From: Shewanella denitrificans OS217
Lineage (GTDB): Bacteria > Pseudomonadota > Gammaproteobacteria > Enterobacterales > Shewanellaceae
Assembly (NCBI RefSeq): GCF_000013765.1
Contig: NC_007954.1
Coordinates: forward strand, 3,906,001-3,970,000
DNA: 64,000 bases
Direction of reading: 5' to 3'
Part shown: piece after piece, positions 27,561 through 37,136 of the stretch
Layout: every line of letters begins with the position of its first letter
How positions within the stretch are numbered: the stretch's first letter is position 1
The notes under the pieces: model-generated
Database searches by the model: none
What the model was told of the DNA's origin: nothing
Seen by the model: the letters and a program-made list of their open reading frames with translations, nothing else
Program-made: the position numbers and the translations under genes

Positions 27561-29303
27561 TTGGTTCATCATCACACTAGCCCATATACAGGTGACGCTA
27601 TCTACTACCGCTACCAATTTAACGACCTCACACTCAATACCCGCTTAGGTACCTTAGTGCGAGATGACAAACTCGAAGTTAGGCTGCCTTGGCTTAGCTA
27701 TCGCCTGTTATCCGTACTATGTGAAGCTGCCCCTGGGATTGTGAGCCAAGAGCAATTGCTTGAAAAAGTCTGGCCGGATGTGGTGGTGGGTGATGAAACC
27801 CTAAAGCAGAGAATAAAGTTACTCAGGCGCGCACTGAATGATGATGCCCATACCCCGATTTATATAGAAGCTATTCGAGGGCGAGGTTATCGACTATTGC
27901 CTCAAGTCATAGTGACCAGTGAGGTCACCCCAACGCGAATGACAAGTTTAGATTTAGCCAATGACACCCATGTGATGCCAGAAGATGGCAAGAGTTATCC
28001 GTTATTTTGGAAACTAACCTCTTTAAGTTTAGCGGCCTTAATGCTCATTTTTGCTCTTGTAGCGCTATTCATTTCATCGGGCGATAACCTCGCCAAGCTT
28101 GACGAAAACGCACCGTCATCGCTAGCCTCACCAGGTTTTGATGTTGAACTCTACCTCAAGGGGCTGGATTACTATCATAGGTATCGAGAAGCCGATAATC
28201 TCCATGCCATAGAGTTGTTCACTTCGGCTCTTGCCATCAATCCAAATTTAGCCTTAGCCTATAGCGGTTTATCCGATGCCTATAGCCAAGGCGTGTTTCA
28301 ATTTAACGCCCCGCGGCTCTGGCAACAAAAAGCCATCGACGCCGCTTATAAGGCCATTGCCTTAGATCCCAACTTGGCGCAAGCCTACAAATCTTTGGGC
28401 CTGGCTTACTACAACAAGGGCTGGCTCAATAAAGCCATCAATGCCAATGTTAAAGCATTGCAAAAACAAGCTAACTATCATGAAGCCATGACAAACATAG
28501 GTTTCATCTACCGAGAAATGGGCCAGTTATCCAAATCTATGATGTGGATTAATAAAGCCCTCACTCTCAGCCCCAACCATAGCGTTAGCTGCGTGCATAA
28601 GGCGCAAAGCTTAATCGCCCTAGAAGACTTCCCCAAAGCGCAGCTGTGGTTGGACCGCGCATTAAGCTTACAACCTGACTCGCTGCTGGCCAATGACGCG
28701 CAGGGACTATGGTATCTTCATCAAGGGCGATTCCTGCAAGCCAAGGCCCATTATTTTAAGCTCTCGCAAGACCTGCCGCGACAAACTCACTTTATTCACG
28801 GTCTAGCCTTAAGCCAGCTTTATCTTGGAGAGTTTCAACTCGCCATAGATACCAGCAAATCCCTATTAAACTCAGACAACCCCCAAATTGCCTTACAAGG
28901 TCGGTTACTTGCAGCCCTTGCTAAGTCAGCATTAAAAGAGAATGACAATCAACAGCTTGAAGATGAAATTTCGATGAGTGATGGTAATGTTTCCGAGGTC
29001 TCAAGTGAGCATAGCATTGCACTTGAGCTGCTAACCCAAGAATTTAAACAGCGGTTACTGCAAGGCTCAGACAGGGCGGCAGATAGCTTATCGCTGGCAT
29101 TGCTGTATGCCGTGCAAAATGAGCAAGAGGCCAGTTATCGTTATTTGATCCAAGCAATCAACCAAGGTTATTTGGCGCAACAATTACTGACTCTGCACCC
29201 CAGTATTAACACCTTGCGCAATGACAGTCGCTTCACACAATTAATGGATGAGTTGCTACAGCAGCTAACCTTCCAGAAACAAGCCTATCAAGAGCAAAAG
29301 TGA
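27561..29303 (+). CDS. CadC-like membrane winged-helix regulator with TPR domain
   Basis: A 580-residue protein. It starts with TTG at 27561, supported by AAGGGG 7 nt upstream; no ATG fits the conserved N-terminus. The OmpR-type winged helix (about 15-115) ends in the typical IYIEAIRGRGYRLLPQV. One transmembrane helix at about residues 150-172 is followed by a periplasmic part rich in TPR repeats (LAQAYKSLGLAYYNKGWLNK and similar). It probably binds DNA while anchored in the membrane. It is divergent from the POT transporter, the most likely target. Confidence 0.87.
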   Translation: MVHHHTSPYTGDAIYYRYQFNDLTLNTRLGTLVRDDKLEVRLPWLSYRLLSVLCEAAPGIVSQEQLLEKVWPDVVVGDETLKQRIKLLRRALNDDAHTPIYIEAIRGRGYRLLPQVIVTSEVTPTRMTSLDLANDTHVMPEDGKSYPLFWKLTSLSLAALMLIFALVALFISSGDNLAKLDENAPSSLASPGFDVELYLKGLDYYHRYREADNLHAIELFTSALAINPNLALAYSGLSDAYSQGVFQFNAPRLWQQKAIDAAYKAIALDPNLAQAYKSLGLAYYNKGWLNKAINANVKALQKQANYHEAMTNIGFIYREMGQLSKSMMWINKALTLSPNHSVSCVHKAQSLIALEDFPKAQLWLDRALSLQPDSLLANDAQGLWYLHQGRFLQAKAHYFKLSQDLPRQTHFIHGLALSQLYLGEFQLAIDTSKSLLNSDNPQIALQGRLLAALAKSALKENDNQQLEDEISMSDGNVSEVSSEHSIALELLTQEFKQRLLQGSDRAADSLSLALLYAVQNEQEASYRYLIQAINQGYLAQQLLTLHPSINTLRNDSRFTQLMDELLQQLTFQKQAYQEQK

Positions 29304-29366
29304 ATCAAAGACGCAAGCCAGTAATTTCCAAACGCAGCCTTAATCTATATACAAGGCTGTTCAATC

Positions 29367-29399
29367 AAAAAAATGCTTGCCCCATTGGGCAAGCATTTT
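29367..29399. terminator. bidirectional rho-independent terminator
   Basis: AAAATGCTTGCCC/GGGCAAGCATTTT with a CATT loop and flanking A/T runs, between the TPR regulator and the convergent metzincin-like gene. Confidence 0.9.
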
Positions 29400-29450
29400 C
29401 TTTAGTGCTAAGACCTAAACACCTAAATTAAGCACCAGCTTTCACTTTAA

Positions 29451-30242
29451 TTAAAAGCCGATAGCCCAAGTCACATGGGTTAAATGACGAACACCATTTC
29501 TGTCGATGCGCAAAAACTTTTCAGCATTCCCCCGCCTTCCCATCGACATACCCCAGCCAACATCATTATTTGAACCTGCTTTGTTACATCCTTTTCCGGG
29601 AGGAGCATTACAAGCTCTAGCATCTGGGTTTTCACCCGCACCAGCATAAGAGTTATAACTATCTAAGTGTCCATATATACTAGTTAGTTGTTCAAAATCA
29701 TGAGTGTTGGGATACTCGAAAGGGGGATTTTGATAATCCATGCAACTAAAAAGAGACTGATTATTAAAATCTTCATCTTGATGGTCCAAACCTAAGTTAT
29801 GGCCTATCTCTTGACAAGTCACACTCTGCTTCCAAGCCTCATCATAGTAAGGATCTGAAAAATACGTGTCATTTAACTTGGTATAGCCAGTGGTGATATG
29901 CCCATTGCCATCCAAAGAAATACCTGCAATTCCAAGCCAGCCTGTGTTGCCGTAAGCCAAATTACAAATTCTTAACTGTCCCTCGATTGAACTGCAACGG
30001 CGGCGCACTTTGGTGTTATTAGCACCACTACTGTCTTCAACCAGAACCACCATAGGTGAGAGTGACCAATCAGAGATGGCTTGTACCACATAGGGTTGCC
30101 AATCAGGGGTGGTGTTGTTAACTAAGATTAAATTAAATGAAGCGCTAGTTCGCGCCCAGTGATAGTCATTCCATGAATGGTCTGCAACACTTACCGAAGG
30201 CAAGAGCAAGGTCCCTAATATTGCGGTAATTATTCGTTTCAT
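29451..30242 (-). CDS. secreted metzincin-like protein with QExxH zinc motif
   Basis: A 263-residue exported protein; signal peptide LLLPSVSVA. The ATG at 30242 has GGAGG 6 nt upstream, so the longer ORF start is rejected. The zinc motif reads QEIGHNLGLDHQDE where metzincins have HExxHxxGxxH, so the first His is Gln. A Met-turn (SCMDY) follows about 20 residues later, and many Cys suggest disulfides. I recall related bacterial proteins with the same Gln, so this may be a family feature rather than a mutation. Whether it hydrolyses peptide bonds is open. Confidence 0.72.
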   Translation of the reverse strand: MKRIITAILGTLLLPSVSVADHSWNDYHWARTSASFNLILVNNTTPDWQPYVVQAISDWSLSPMVVLVEDSSGANNTKVRRRCSSIEGQLRICNLAYGNTGWLGIAGISLDGNGHITTGYTKLNDTYFSDPYYDEAWKQSVTCQEIGHNLGLDHQDEDFNNQSLFSCMDYQNPPFEYPNTHDFEQLTSIYGHLDSYNSYAGAGENPDARACNAPPGKGCNKAGSNNDVGWGMSMGRRGNAEKFLRIDRNGVRHLTHVTWAIGF

Positions 30243-30621
30243 TTTAAACCTCCGAATAATAGACATAACATCTGGAAATCTAAGTATAGTTAAGCAAGGC
30301 TCAGGCCTTAGACTAAATTATTCCTGCAAACTCCCTTGTTCATACTCTATCAGTGCACTCCAGCTTCCGGTTCAACATATGTTAATGCTTAACTGCATTG
30401 ACCACCAGTTTCAAGGCTTCGGAGCCAAATTAGGGATTGTCTCTAATGCTCATTGCTTGTTACTGTAGTGCCCGTTAAGCATGCATTGTACTGCTTACAT
30501 TAGCGCTATTGAGTTGCTCTATGACTAATCTTGCCAAGCCATTAGGTTCTACGCTCATGTGGCTAACTATCATCTCACTCAATGGACTAACAATAATTAG
30601 GGCTAACCCAAGGATATATTA
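30243..30621. other. intergenic region upstream of the M3 peptidase gene
   Basis: About 380 bp. No gene, repeat or RNA structure was recognised. It should hold promoters for both divergent genes. Confidence 0.35.
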
Positions 30622-32757
30622 ATGCGTAAATCTCTCATCACAGTCGCCGTAAGTGCGACGCTTATGCTAAGCGCCTGTCAAGATAACTCAGTGGCGGACA
30701 GCAATATGACCACCCAAGCTCCAGCAAGCCAAACGGCAAGCGCTGTAAACGTGCTATTAACCGCTAGTCCACTGCAAGATTTTGCACCGCAATTTGATCA
30801 AATCAAAGCCAGTGATTTTGTGCCTGCATTCACCCAAGGCATGGCAGAGCATAAAGCCGAAATCGACGCCATCATCAACAACAGCGAGCCTGCGAGCTTT
30901 GATAACACCTTAATGGCATTGGAAAAATCAGGGGCGTTACTCAATCGCACCCAAAGAGCCTTCTTTACTTTATCTGGGCTCATCTCTGATGATGATTTCA
31001 TCCAAATTGAGCAAGACATGGTGCCGTTATTAACCAGCCATGAAGACAACATCTATTTAGATGCTAAGTTGTTTTCCAAAATTGATGCCATTTACCAAGC
31101 CAAGGCGGCATTAACAGGCGAAGATCTACGCTTAATCGAGGTCTATTATGATCAATTTGTTCGCGCAGGCGCCAAGCTCGGGGCAGACGATAAAGCCAAG
31201 ATGCGCACACTCAACGGCAAGCTGGCAAAACTTGAGACTAACTTCTCACAGAATATACTTAAGTCTTTCAAAAACGATGTTATTTTAGTTGAGGACAAAG
31301 CTCAGCTTGCCGGTTTGTCTGATGACACGATTGCTTCACTCGCCGCAGCTGCCAAAGCCGTTGGCAAAACAGGCTATATGATCACCCTAGTGAACACTAC
31401 TACTCAGCCACTGCTTTCAAGTCTTGAAAACCGTGAGTTAAGACAGAAAATCTGGGAAACCTCAGCCTATCGCGCCATGGACACCAATGCGCCACTGAAT
31501 ATCAAAATCGCTCAGCTTAGGGCAGAAAAGGCCGCCTTGCTTGGCTTTAAAGATTGGGCCAGCTATTCGGTTGCCAATCAAATGGCTAAGACCCCAGAAG
31601 CGGTTTATAGCATTTTAGATGACCTAGCCCCTAAAGCCTTAGCCAAAGCCAAGATTGAAGCTTTGGATATTCAAGCTGAAATCAAAAAAGACGGTAAAGA
31701 TTTCAAACTTGAAGCGTGGGACTGGGCCTATTATGGTGACAAGGTTCGTCAAGCTAAATACGATTTAGATGAAAACCACGTTAAGCCGTATTTTGAATTT
31801 AATACTGTGCTCAATGATGGCCTATTCTTCGCCATGAATAAGCTTTACGGCATCACAGTCAAAAGCCGCAGCGATTTACCCGTATGGCACAAAGACGTAC
31901 TCGCCTATGAAGTATTCAACCAAGATGGCAGTACCATAGGCTTATTCTATCTTGACGCTTATGCCCGCGAAGGCAAGAGTGGTGGCGCCTGGATGGACGA
32001 GCTAGTAAGCCAATCGACCTTACTTAACACTAAGCCTGTGGTGTATAACTCGCTGAATATTCCAAAACCCGCAGAAGGTCAACCCACCTTGATGACCTTC
32101 GATGAAGTTTCCACCTTATTCCATGAATTCGGTCATGGCATTCATGGGTTATTCTCTCAGGTGAAATACCCAAGCCTTGCAGGCACAGCAACGCCTAGGG
32201 ACTTTGTCGAATTCCCCTCTCAAGCCAATGAAGATTGGAGCATAGAGCCGCAGGTTATTGCCAACTATGCTAAGCACTACCAAACTGGCGAGGCTATCCC
32301 CGCCGAATTACTGGCTACGGTATTAGAGGCCCAGACCTTCAACCAAGGTTTTGGCACCACAGAATATTTGGCGGCTGCACTTTTGGATATGGAATGGCAC
32401 TCTATTGCGCCTGGCACTGAAATCAAAGACGTGCAAACGTTCGAGCAGCAAGCGCTAGCAAAACACGGCTTGGATTTTAATCCTGTTCCCGCCCGCTACA
32501 AGACCACTTATTTTAGCCACAGCTTCGGCGGCTATTCAGCAGGATATTATGCTTACCTGTGGACTGAGGTATTTGCCGCAGACTCGTTCGCTCATATGGA
32601 CCAGCAAGGCGGATTAACCCTAGAGAACGGCAACAAATACCGTCAAACCATTTTGTCTAAAGGCAACAGCCAAGACTTGATGCAAGACTATATCGATTTT
32701 AGTGGCAGTAAGCCCACCACTGAAGCCTTGCTTAAACGCCGTGGTTTAGTGAACTAA
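30622..32757 (+). CDS. dcp: M3-family metallopeptidase lipoprotein (peptidyl-dipeptidase Dcp type)
   Basis: A 711-residue enzyme. The N-terminus is a lipoprotein signal with lipobox LSAC, so it is anchored in the cell envelope. The thimet/Dcp zinc motif is STLFHEFGHGIHGLFSQV (HEFGH), and the C-terminal part has YFSHSFGGYSAGYYAYLW. It should remove C-terminal dipeptides from oligopeptides. E. coli Dcp is not a lipoprotein, but Shewanella-type homologues commonly carry a signal. An AAGGA-type RBS lies before the ATG. Confidence 0.9.
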   Translation: MRKSLITVAVSATLMLSACQDNSVADSNMTTQAPASQTASAVNVLLTASPLQDFAPQFDQIKASDFVPAFTQGMAEHKAEIDAIINNSEPASFDNTLMALEKSGALLNRTQRAFFTLSGLISDDDFIQIEQDMVPLLTSHEDNIYLDAKLFSKIDAIYQAKAALTGEDLRLIEVYYDQFVRAGAKLGADDKAKMRTLNGKLAKLETNFSQNILKSFKNDVILVEDKAQLAGLSDDTIASLAAAAKAVGKTGYMITLVNTTTQPLLSSLENRELRQKIWETSAYRAMDTNAPLNIKIAQLRAEKAALLGFKDWASYSVANQMAKTPEAVYSILDDLAPKALAKAKIEALDIQAEIKKDGKDFKLEAWDWAYYGDKVRQAKYDLDENHVKPYFEFNTVLNDGLFFAMNKLYGITVKSRSDLPVWHKDVLAYEVFNQDGSTIGLFYLDAYAREGKSGGAWMDELVSQSTLLNTKPVVYNSLNIPKPAEGQPTLMTFDEVSTLFHEFGHGIHGLFSQVKYPSLAGTATPRDFVEFPSQANEDWSIEPQVIANYAKHYQTGEAIPAELLATVLEAQTFNQGFGTTEYLAAALLDMEWHSIAPGTEIKDVQTFEQQALAKHGLDFNPVPARYKTTYFSHSFGGYSAGYYAYLWTEVFAADSFAHMDQQGGLTLENGNKYRQTILSKGNSQDLMQDYIDFSGSKPTTEALLKRRGLVN

Positions 32758-33002
32758 CACTGCATTGAGCGCTAACACTGCATTTAATAAATAGGGAGTT
32801 CAGCATTAACTGGCTCCCTAGTTTTTCTCCTAATAACAACAGACATTATATCAAAACAAGAACAATCAAATAAATCAATATAAACAATGGATAATACAAA
32901 TTACACCAGTATTTTACTATGCCTAACTATACTATTCCCTCAACACCTCCTATATTAGAGAAACAGTTAACACCACTGTAATAACAGTATTAGGAAGATT
33001 TG

Positions 33003-33908
33003 ATGCAAGGGCTCGCGTCTCTACACTCTCCCGAGGTGATATTCAGAATGAATAACGAGAAAAATAAGCGAGTTAATGTTCAAAGACAGAAAAGAGCCCA
33101 GTTTATTGGTAAAGGCTTCGGCTATGTTTGGCTAATCTGTCTCACTTGCCTTAGCGGCAACCTGAACGCTAAAGACCTTAAAATTGGCGTCAGCTTTTCC
33201 ATTCCCCCTTATGTCATTCAAGAAACTGACACAGGTATTGAACTTGAATTGTTGCAGAGCGCCCTTGCTGTCAGAGGCCATAAGGCCAACATAGAGTATC
33301 AGCCTTTCTCACGCACATTCCGTGAGCTCAAAGAAGGTAAACTAGACGGCATTATTAACGCCAAAAAAAACATATTAGAGAACGTGTTTTATTCTGATGT
33401 GGTGATACATTTTCAAAATTGTGCCATCAGCCTTAAAGACAAGAAGCTCGGCATCAATGTACTCGAAGATCTAAAAGGGAAAAGCATAGTTGCCTTTCAG
33501 CGCGCCTCAACGCTATTGGGTGACGACTTCCACCACACAGTGAAACACAATCCTAATTACAGCGAGATTTCCAATCAAATAGTGCAAGTGTATATGTTGA
33601 TGAAGAAAAGGACTGATGTGGTGGTGATGGATAAAAATATTTTTATCTACTACTTAAGGCAGTCATACCTCAATGGCAAACTGAATAAAGATGAAGTACA
33701 ACAGGAAGTGATTTGCCACAAGGTATTTCCACCGACACCTTATCGATTCGCATTCTTACACGCCAACATCCGCGATGACTTTAATTTGGGACTCGCGCAA
33801 ATAAAACAAGACGGTACCTTGTCAGCTATCCAACGTAAATATCAGCTTTTATTGTCATTAACCTTAGATGAAGACGTCACCATACGTTTGGCCTCTGTGC
33901 CCAAATAG
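33003..33908 (+). CDS. periplasmic SBP_bac_3 type solute-binding protein
   Basis: About 301 residues. The core starts KDLKIGVSFSIPPYV and continues through GIELELLQSALAVRG and FRELKEGKLDGIINA, the fold of amino-acid-type ABC substrate-binding proteins. The N-terminus is basic with a hydrophobic stretch (YVWLICLTCLSGNLNA) that looks like a signal peptide. The ATG at 33003 has AGGAAG 5 nt upstream; the in-frame ATG at 33048 would give a shorter n-region. No permease or ATPase genes are adjacent, so it may be an orphan sensor-like protein. Confidence 0.82.
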   Translation: MQGLASLHSPEVIFRMNNEKNKRVNVQRQKRAQFIGKGFGYVWLICLTCLSGNLNAKDLKIGVSFSIPPYVIQETDTGIELELLQSALAVRGHKANIEYQPFSRTFRELKEGKLDGIINAKKNILENVFYSDVVIHFQNCAISLKDKKLGINVLEDLKGKSIVAFQRASTLLGDDFHHTVKHNPNYSEISNQIVQVYMLMKKRTDVVVMDKNIFIYYLRQSYLNGKLNKDEVQQEVICHKVFPPTPYRFAFLHANIRDDFNLGLAQIKQDGTLSAIQRKYQLLLSLTLDEDVTIRLASVPK

Positions 33909-34046
33909 GCTTAAGTACGTCTAAGTAAGCCCAAATCCAGCAACATACCACTAAGGGGAGTTAATCCCCTTAAAAACCGCTATAATGCTAGCCGTACTAC
34001 AGCCAGTAGTAATAAAACATTGACCCAAACAGCATTAGAGACTCCC

Positions 34047-34325
34047 ATGGCCAAAACCTCAGCAGCACTTCACATCTTAGTCAAACACCAAACCCAAGCC
34101 GAAGACATCATCAAACAGCTGCAAAATGGCGCTAAATTTGATGTGTTAGCCAAGAAGCACTCGACCTGCCCCTCGGCCAAAAATGGCGGCAATCTTGGTG
34201 AGTTTAAGAAAGGTCAAATGGTGCCACAATTCGACAAAGTCTGCTTTAGCGGTGAATTAATCATCCCCCATCTGGTTAAAACCAAATTCGGCTGGCACGT
34301 GATCAAGGTACTCTATCGCACCTAA
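34047..34325 (+). CDS. ppiC: parvulin-type peptidyl-prolyl isomerase
   Basis: A 92-residue cytoplasmic parvulin close to E. coli PpiC: AALHILVKHQ, FDVLAKKHSTCPSAKNGGNL, GEFKKGQMVPQFD and FGWHVIKVLYRT. The ATG at 34047 matches the E. coli start; the TTG at 34020 is rejected. GAG lies about 7 nt upstream. It stands alone. Confidence 0.94.
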   Translation: MAKTSAALHILVKHQTQAEDIIKQLQNGAKFDVLAKKHSTCPSAKNGGNLGEFKKGQMVPQFDKVCFSGELIIPHLVKTKFGWHVIKVLYRT

Positions 34326-34764
34326 ACGGCAACTCAGGTGTTCATGGGAGGATGCCCAACTTTATCAAGATCCCAAGCAGGGAGGATTACAGCCAACAAT
34401 CTTGGCTTAATGCTCCGTTCGCATGAGATTTGTTCATAGATACGCTTAAACATCGCATTAAATCAATAAGGTCCAACAACTCAAACTATCTTTGAACATA
34501 ATGATGCTGGCCTGAAATTCCGCCATACTGGCTTATCATGGCATTCACTCACCGACACGCGTGAATATATCCCTATAGCTCTCTTCGACGTCCTGTCTCA
34601 GAAGGTCGTCTCGCAAATCACCATGCTTCACCAATAAAGTTGGGTGCCATTGTTAAGTTGTTTGAATTCAATAGAGTGCCCATGTTAAAGCAAGCTGGAT
34701 AAACAAGGTAATCTAATTTTTTTGCTCTTCAAGCCTGCATAAAAGATAACACTAAATTTAACGG
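34326..34764. other. intergenic stretch without recognised content
   Basis: About 440 bp between ppiC and the DUF3644 pseudogene. No ORF with a credible start, no tRNA-like TPsiC sequence and no strong terminator was seen. Confidence 0.35.
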
Positions 34765-35710
34765 CTAAACTTTTAGCTCCTTACGATTAAAACTAGCTTT
34801 TGCTTCCGCTAAAAAGCTCTCATTTTCAGTAACTCGCCTTACAATCTCACGTACAGCTAAAGGAGAAAAAATGTGTTTATCGGCAATGGTTTGATGAAAA
34901 TGAAAATCGTTGTTATCCATTTTCCATTTGAGCTTCTGCAAGCAGGATTGAAAACAATTGCGGTTAAAACTGGGTTTACCGCCCTTCTTTGTAACGAGGC
35001 AACGATTCAACTTAGCTTCATCAAATCTCCCCTCCAGCTCAGCCATAATGGCTTTGATTGCATTATCTTGAGTTAATGGGTGAGACTCTTCAGGATTAAC
35101 GGTTTTATTGATAATTAGGGCATTTTTTAGATTCTGTAAGTCTTCTTGATTCCCATTTGCATTGGCAATAATTGTTTACCCATCCTTGGCATACACTAGA
35201 GAAACGTTAATCGGTATCGCAAACTCAATGTCATTTGAGTTTTTAATATCCTCTTCAGCGGCCATTGCTAGCCCTAGAATGTCATCTGCTGCCAAGCCAT
35301 AATTTGTTCTGAGTACAGATGCAGGAGGAAGCTTGAAATCACCAACCAAAGAAAGCATACCGCTGTGCTGTGCATGGAGAAAGGGGGTCTCAGTAAACTG
35401 TTCAAATTTCGCTGAATAATTCAAAACTCCCGATTGAAATACTCTAGATGCCAAACCTTGAAGCTCAGGCATCAACAGATGAACAGCCTTATCTCTCCAA
35501 TCAGCGATTATTTCAATATTCTTCCGGATTGAATGAGCCCCTTTAAAGAGCCTGTCTAGAGCTACTCTTAATGATATTGTTTCTCTAATGCCTTTTTTCG
35601 ATGACGGCTTATAAATACTATCTTCGCCATCTCGTTCAATGAGTATTGCCTTTATCAATTGCTCCCAAGACATTGAGAACAGAACAACGAAACCATATAT
35701 GGACGCTCCC

Positions 35711-36092
35711 GGTGAGTCAAGGCAATAATCTGCTCACCTAAGGCTTTTTGGGCCTTAGTTTTCTGTTCAACTGCTTTACTCCTGCCATTGTTATTGATGC
35801 GACTCATTTCCGCTAAAAGCGGTTGTACTGCCATATATACGGGCTATGCACGCATTCGTCTGAATGTGCTGCCCCTAATTAAATCCGTACCACTGCGCCT
35901 GTAAATGTGAAACACCCATACGGATTGGGTTACCCCATCCTTGGCCTGTTCGGGCTTACACTGGTTGGACTGAGCCATTTCTTCATCGTTAACAACAACC
36001 TTGAGTATTAGGTGCTATCTTGCCGCTCTTATCATCCAGACGGGCTATAAGCCCTTGGCACGACCGAGCTGAGCAAGATAGCGATAACAGGG
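35711..36092 (-). ncRNA. candidate bridge/seek RNA region of the IS110-family element
   Basis: About 380 bp between the transposase stop and the end of the element without an ORF. In IS1111-group elements a guide RNA from this position directs target choice. Local inverted repeats exist, for example CCTAAGGC/GCCTTAG near 35736-35758. Strand and RNA limits are inferred from the known family layout; no structure was computed. Confidence 0.45.
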
Positions 36093-37136
36093 TTAATTGG
36101 CTTCATGGCTTATGCCTTGATAAGCGCCGTATTGCGGCGCATAGGGCACTTGCTTGTGCAATAAAATCCACATCAGCCTAGCGAGTCGATGAGCGGTGGC
36201 AACCACAGTTGTGCAGATGCTTTTACGGTTTCTTAATTGGGTTATCCACTGATTTAAATCATCATTTTTCTTACTTGCATGGCTGACTACGGTTCTGGCA
36301 CCGTGAATAAGTTGTTTGCGTAAGTAGCCGTCGCCGCGTTTGGTGATACTGCCATTAATACTCTTATTGCCTGAGGCGAATTGTTGTGGGGTTAACCCTA
36401 GCCAGACTGCTAATTCTTTAGCGCTATTAAAGGCTTGCCCTGCACCAATGGCAGCGGCAAACGCTGAAGCGATAATGGGGCCAACACCTGGAATACTTAA
36501 TAAGATTTTGCCATTAGGGTCTTGCTCTACCAGCTGTTTTATCAGGCGGTTAATGCGGTCTAAGCGGGTACTCACAGTCTGGTATTCATCCCAGAAATCA
36601 TTGGCCATTAACTTGATGATAGGCCGCTGTGACTCATCGTTAATGATGTCCCACATGGCTCGCTCAAACGCACTGTGACCTTGTGGAAAACAAATACCGA
36701 AATCCACTAACACACCACGAATTTGATTGGTGCAGGCCGTTCTTTGTTTTACCAAGCGCTCTCTGACGCGGTGCAGCATCAATATCTCTTGTTGGGCTTC
36801 GGTTTTAATCGGCACAAAGCGAATGTTGGGCCTAAAATTGGCTTCATAAATCGCCATGGCATCATTTTTATCGTTCTTGCTGCCGCGTACAAAGGGCGTG
36901 ACATGCTGGGCTGGAATGAGCTTAACGTTATGCCCCATGGCAAGAAACTTACGCCCCCAGTAATGGGAAGAATAACACGCCTCAAAGACCACATCACAGA
37001 CTGGCTGCTGCGACATGAACTCGCTCAGCTGTGTGCGATTTAAGCGTTTGCTGAACACTTGCTTGGCGTGTTTATCCATCCCCAATAGTTGAAATACATT
37101 TTTTGCCAAATCAATCGAAATAGTGCTAACTTTCAT
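36093..37136 (-). CDS. IS110-family transposase (DEDD type)
   Basis: A 347-residue protein. The N-terminal DEDD/RuvC-like domain starts STISIDLAKNVFQL (Asp9) and has VVFEACYSSHYWGR and GSKNDKNDAMAIYEA. The C-terminal Transposase_20 domain has LLSIPGVGPIIASAFAAAIG, AVWLGLTPQQFASG and KRGDGYLRKQLIHGAR with the conserved Ser region. Full length and uninterrupted, so possibly active. It lies within the DUF3644 pseudogene on the same strand. Confidence 0.95.
   Translation of the reverse strand: MKVSTISIDLAKNVFQLLGMDKHAKQVFSKRLNRTQLSEFMSQQPVCDVVFEACYSSHYWGRKFLAMGHNVKLIPAQHVTPFVRGSKNDKNDAMAIYEANFRPNIRFVPIKTEAQQEILMLHRVRERLVKQRTACTNQIRGVLVDFGICFPQGHSAFERAMWDIINDESQRPIIKLMANDFWDEYQTVSTRLDRINRLIKQLVEQDPNGKILLSIPGVGPIIASAFAAAIGAGQAFNSAKELAVWLGLTPQQFASGNKSINGSITKRGDGYLRKQLIHGARTVVSHASKKNDDLNQWITQLRNRKSICTTVVATAHRLARLMWILLHKQVPYAPQYGAYQGISHEAN

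Noticed and set aside
33953..33971. AAGGGG/CCCCTT inverted repeat before ppiC
   Set aside because: No T-tract follows on the plus strand, and it lies about 45 bp after the preceding stop; not a convincing terminator.
33981..33986. TATAAT upstream of ppiC
   Set aside because: A good -10 box, but no -35 at 16-18 bp; not listed as a promoter.
34873..35076. Plus-strand ORF of 67 residues opposite the DUF3644 remnant
   Set aside because: Shadow of the pseudogene on the other strand, without RBS or family.
35176..35178. Programmed stop-codon read-through in the DUF3644 gene
   Set aside because: The gene is also split by an insertion sequence, so plain decay is the simpler explanation.
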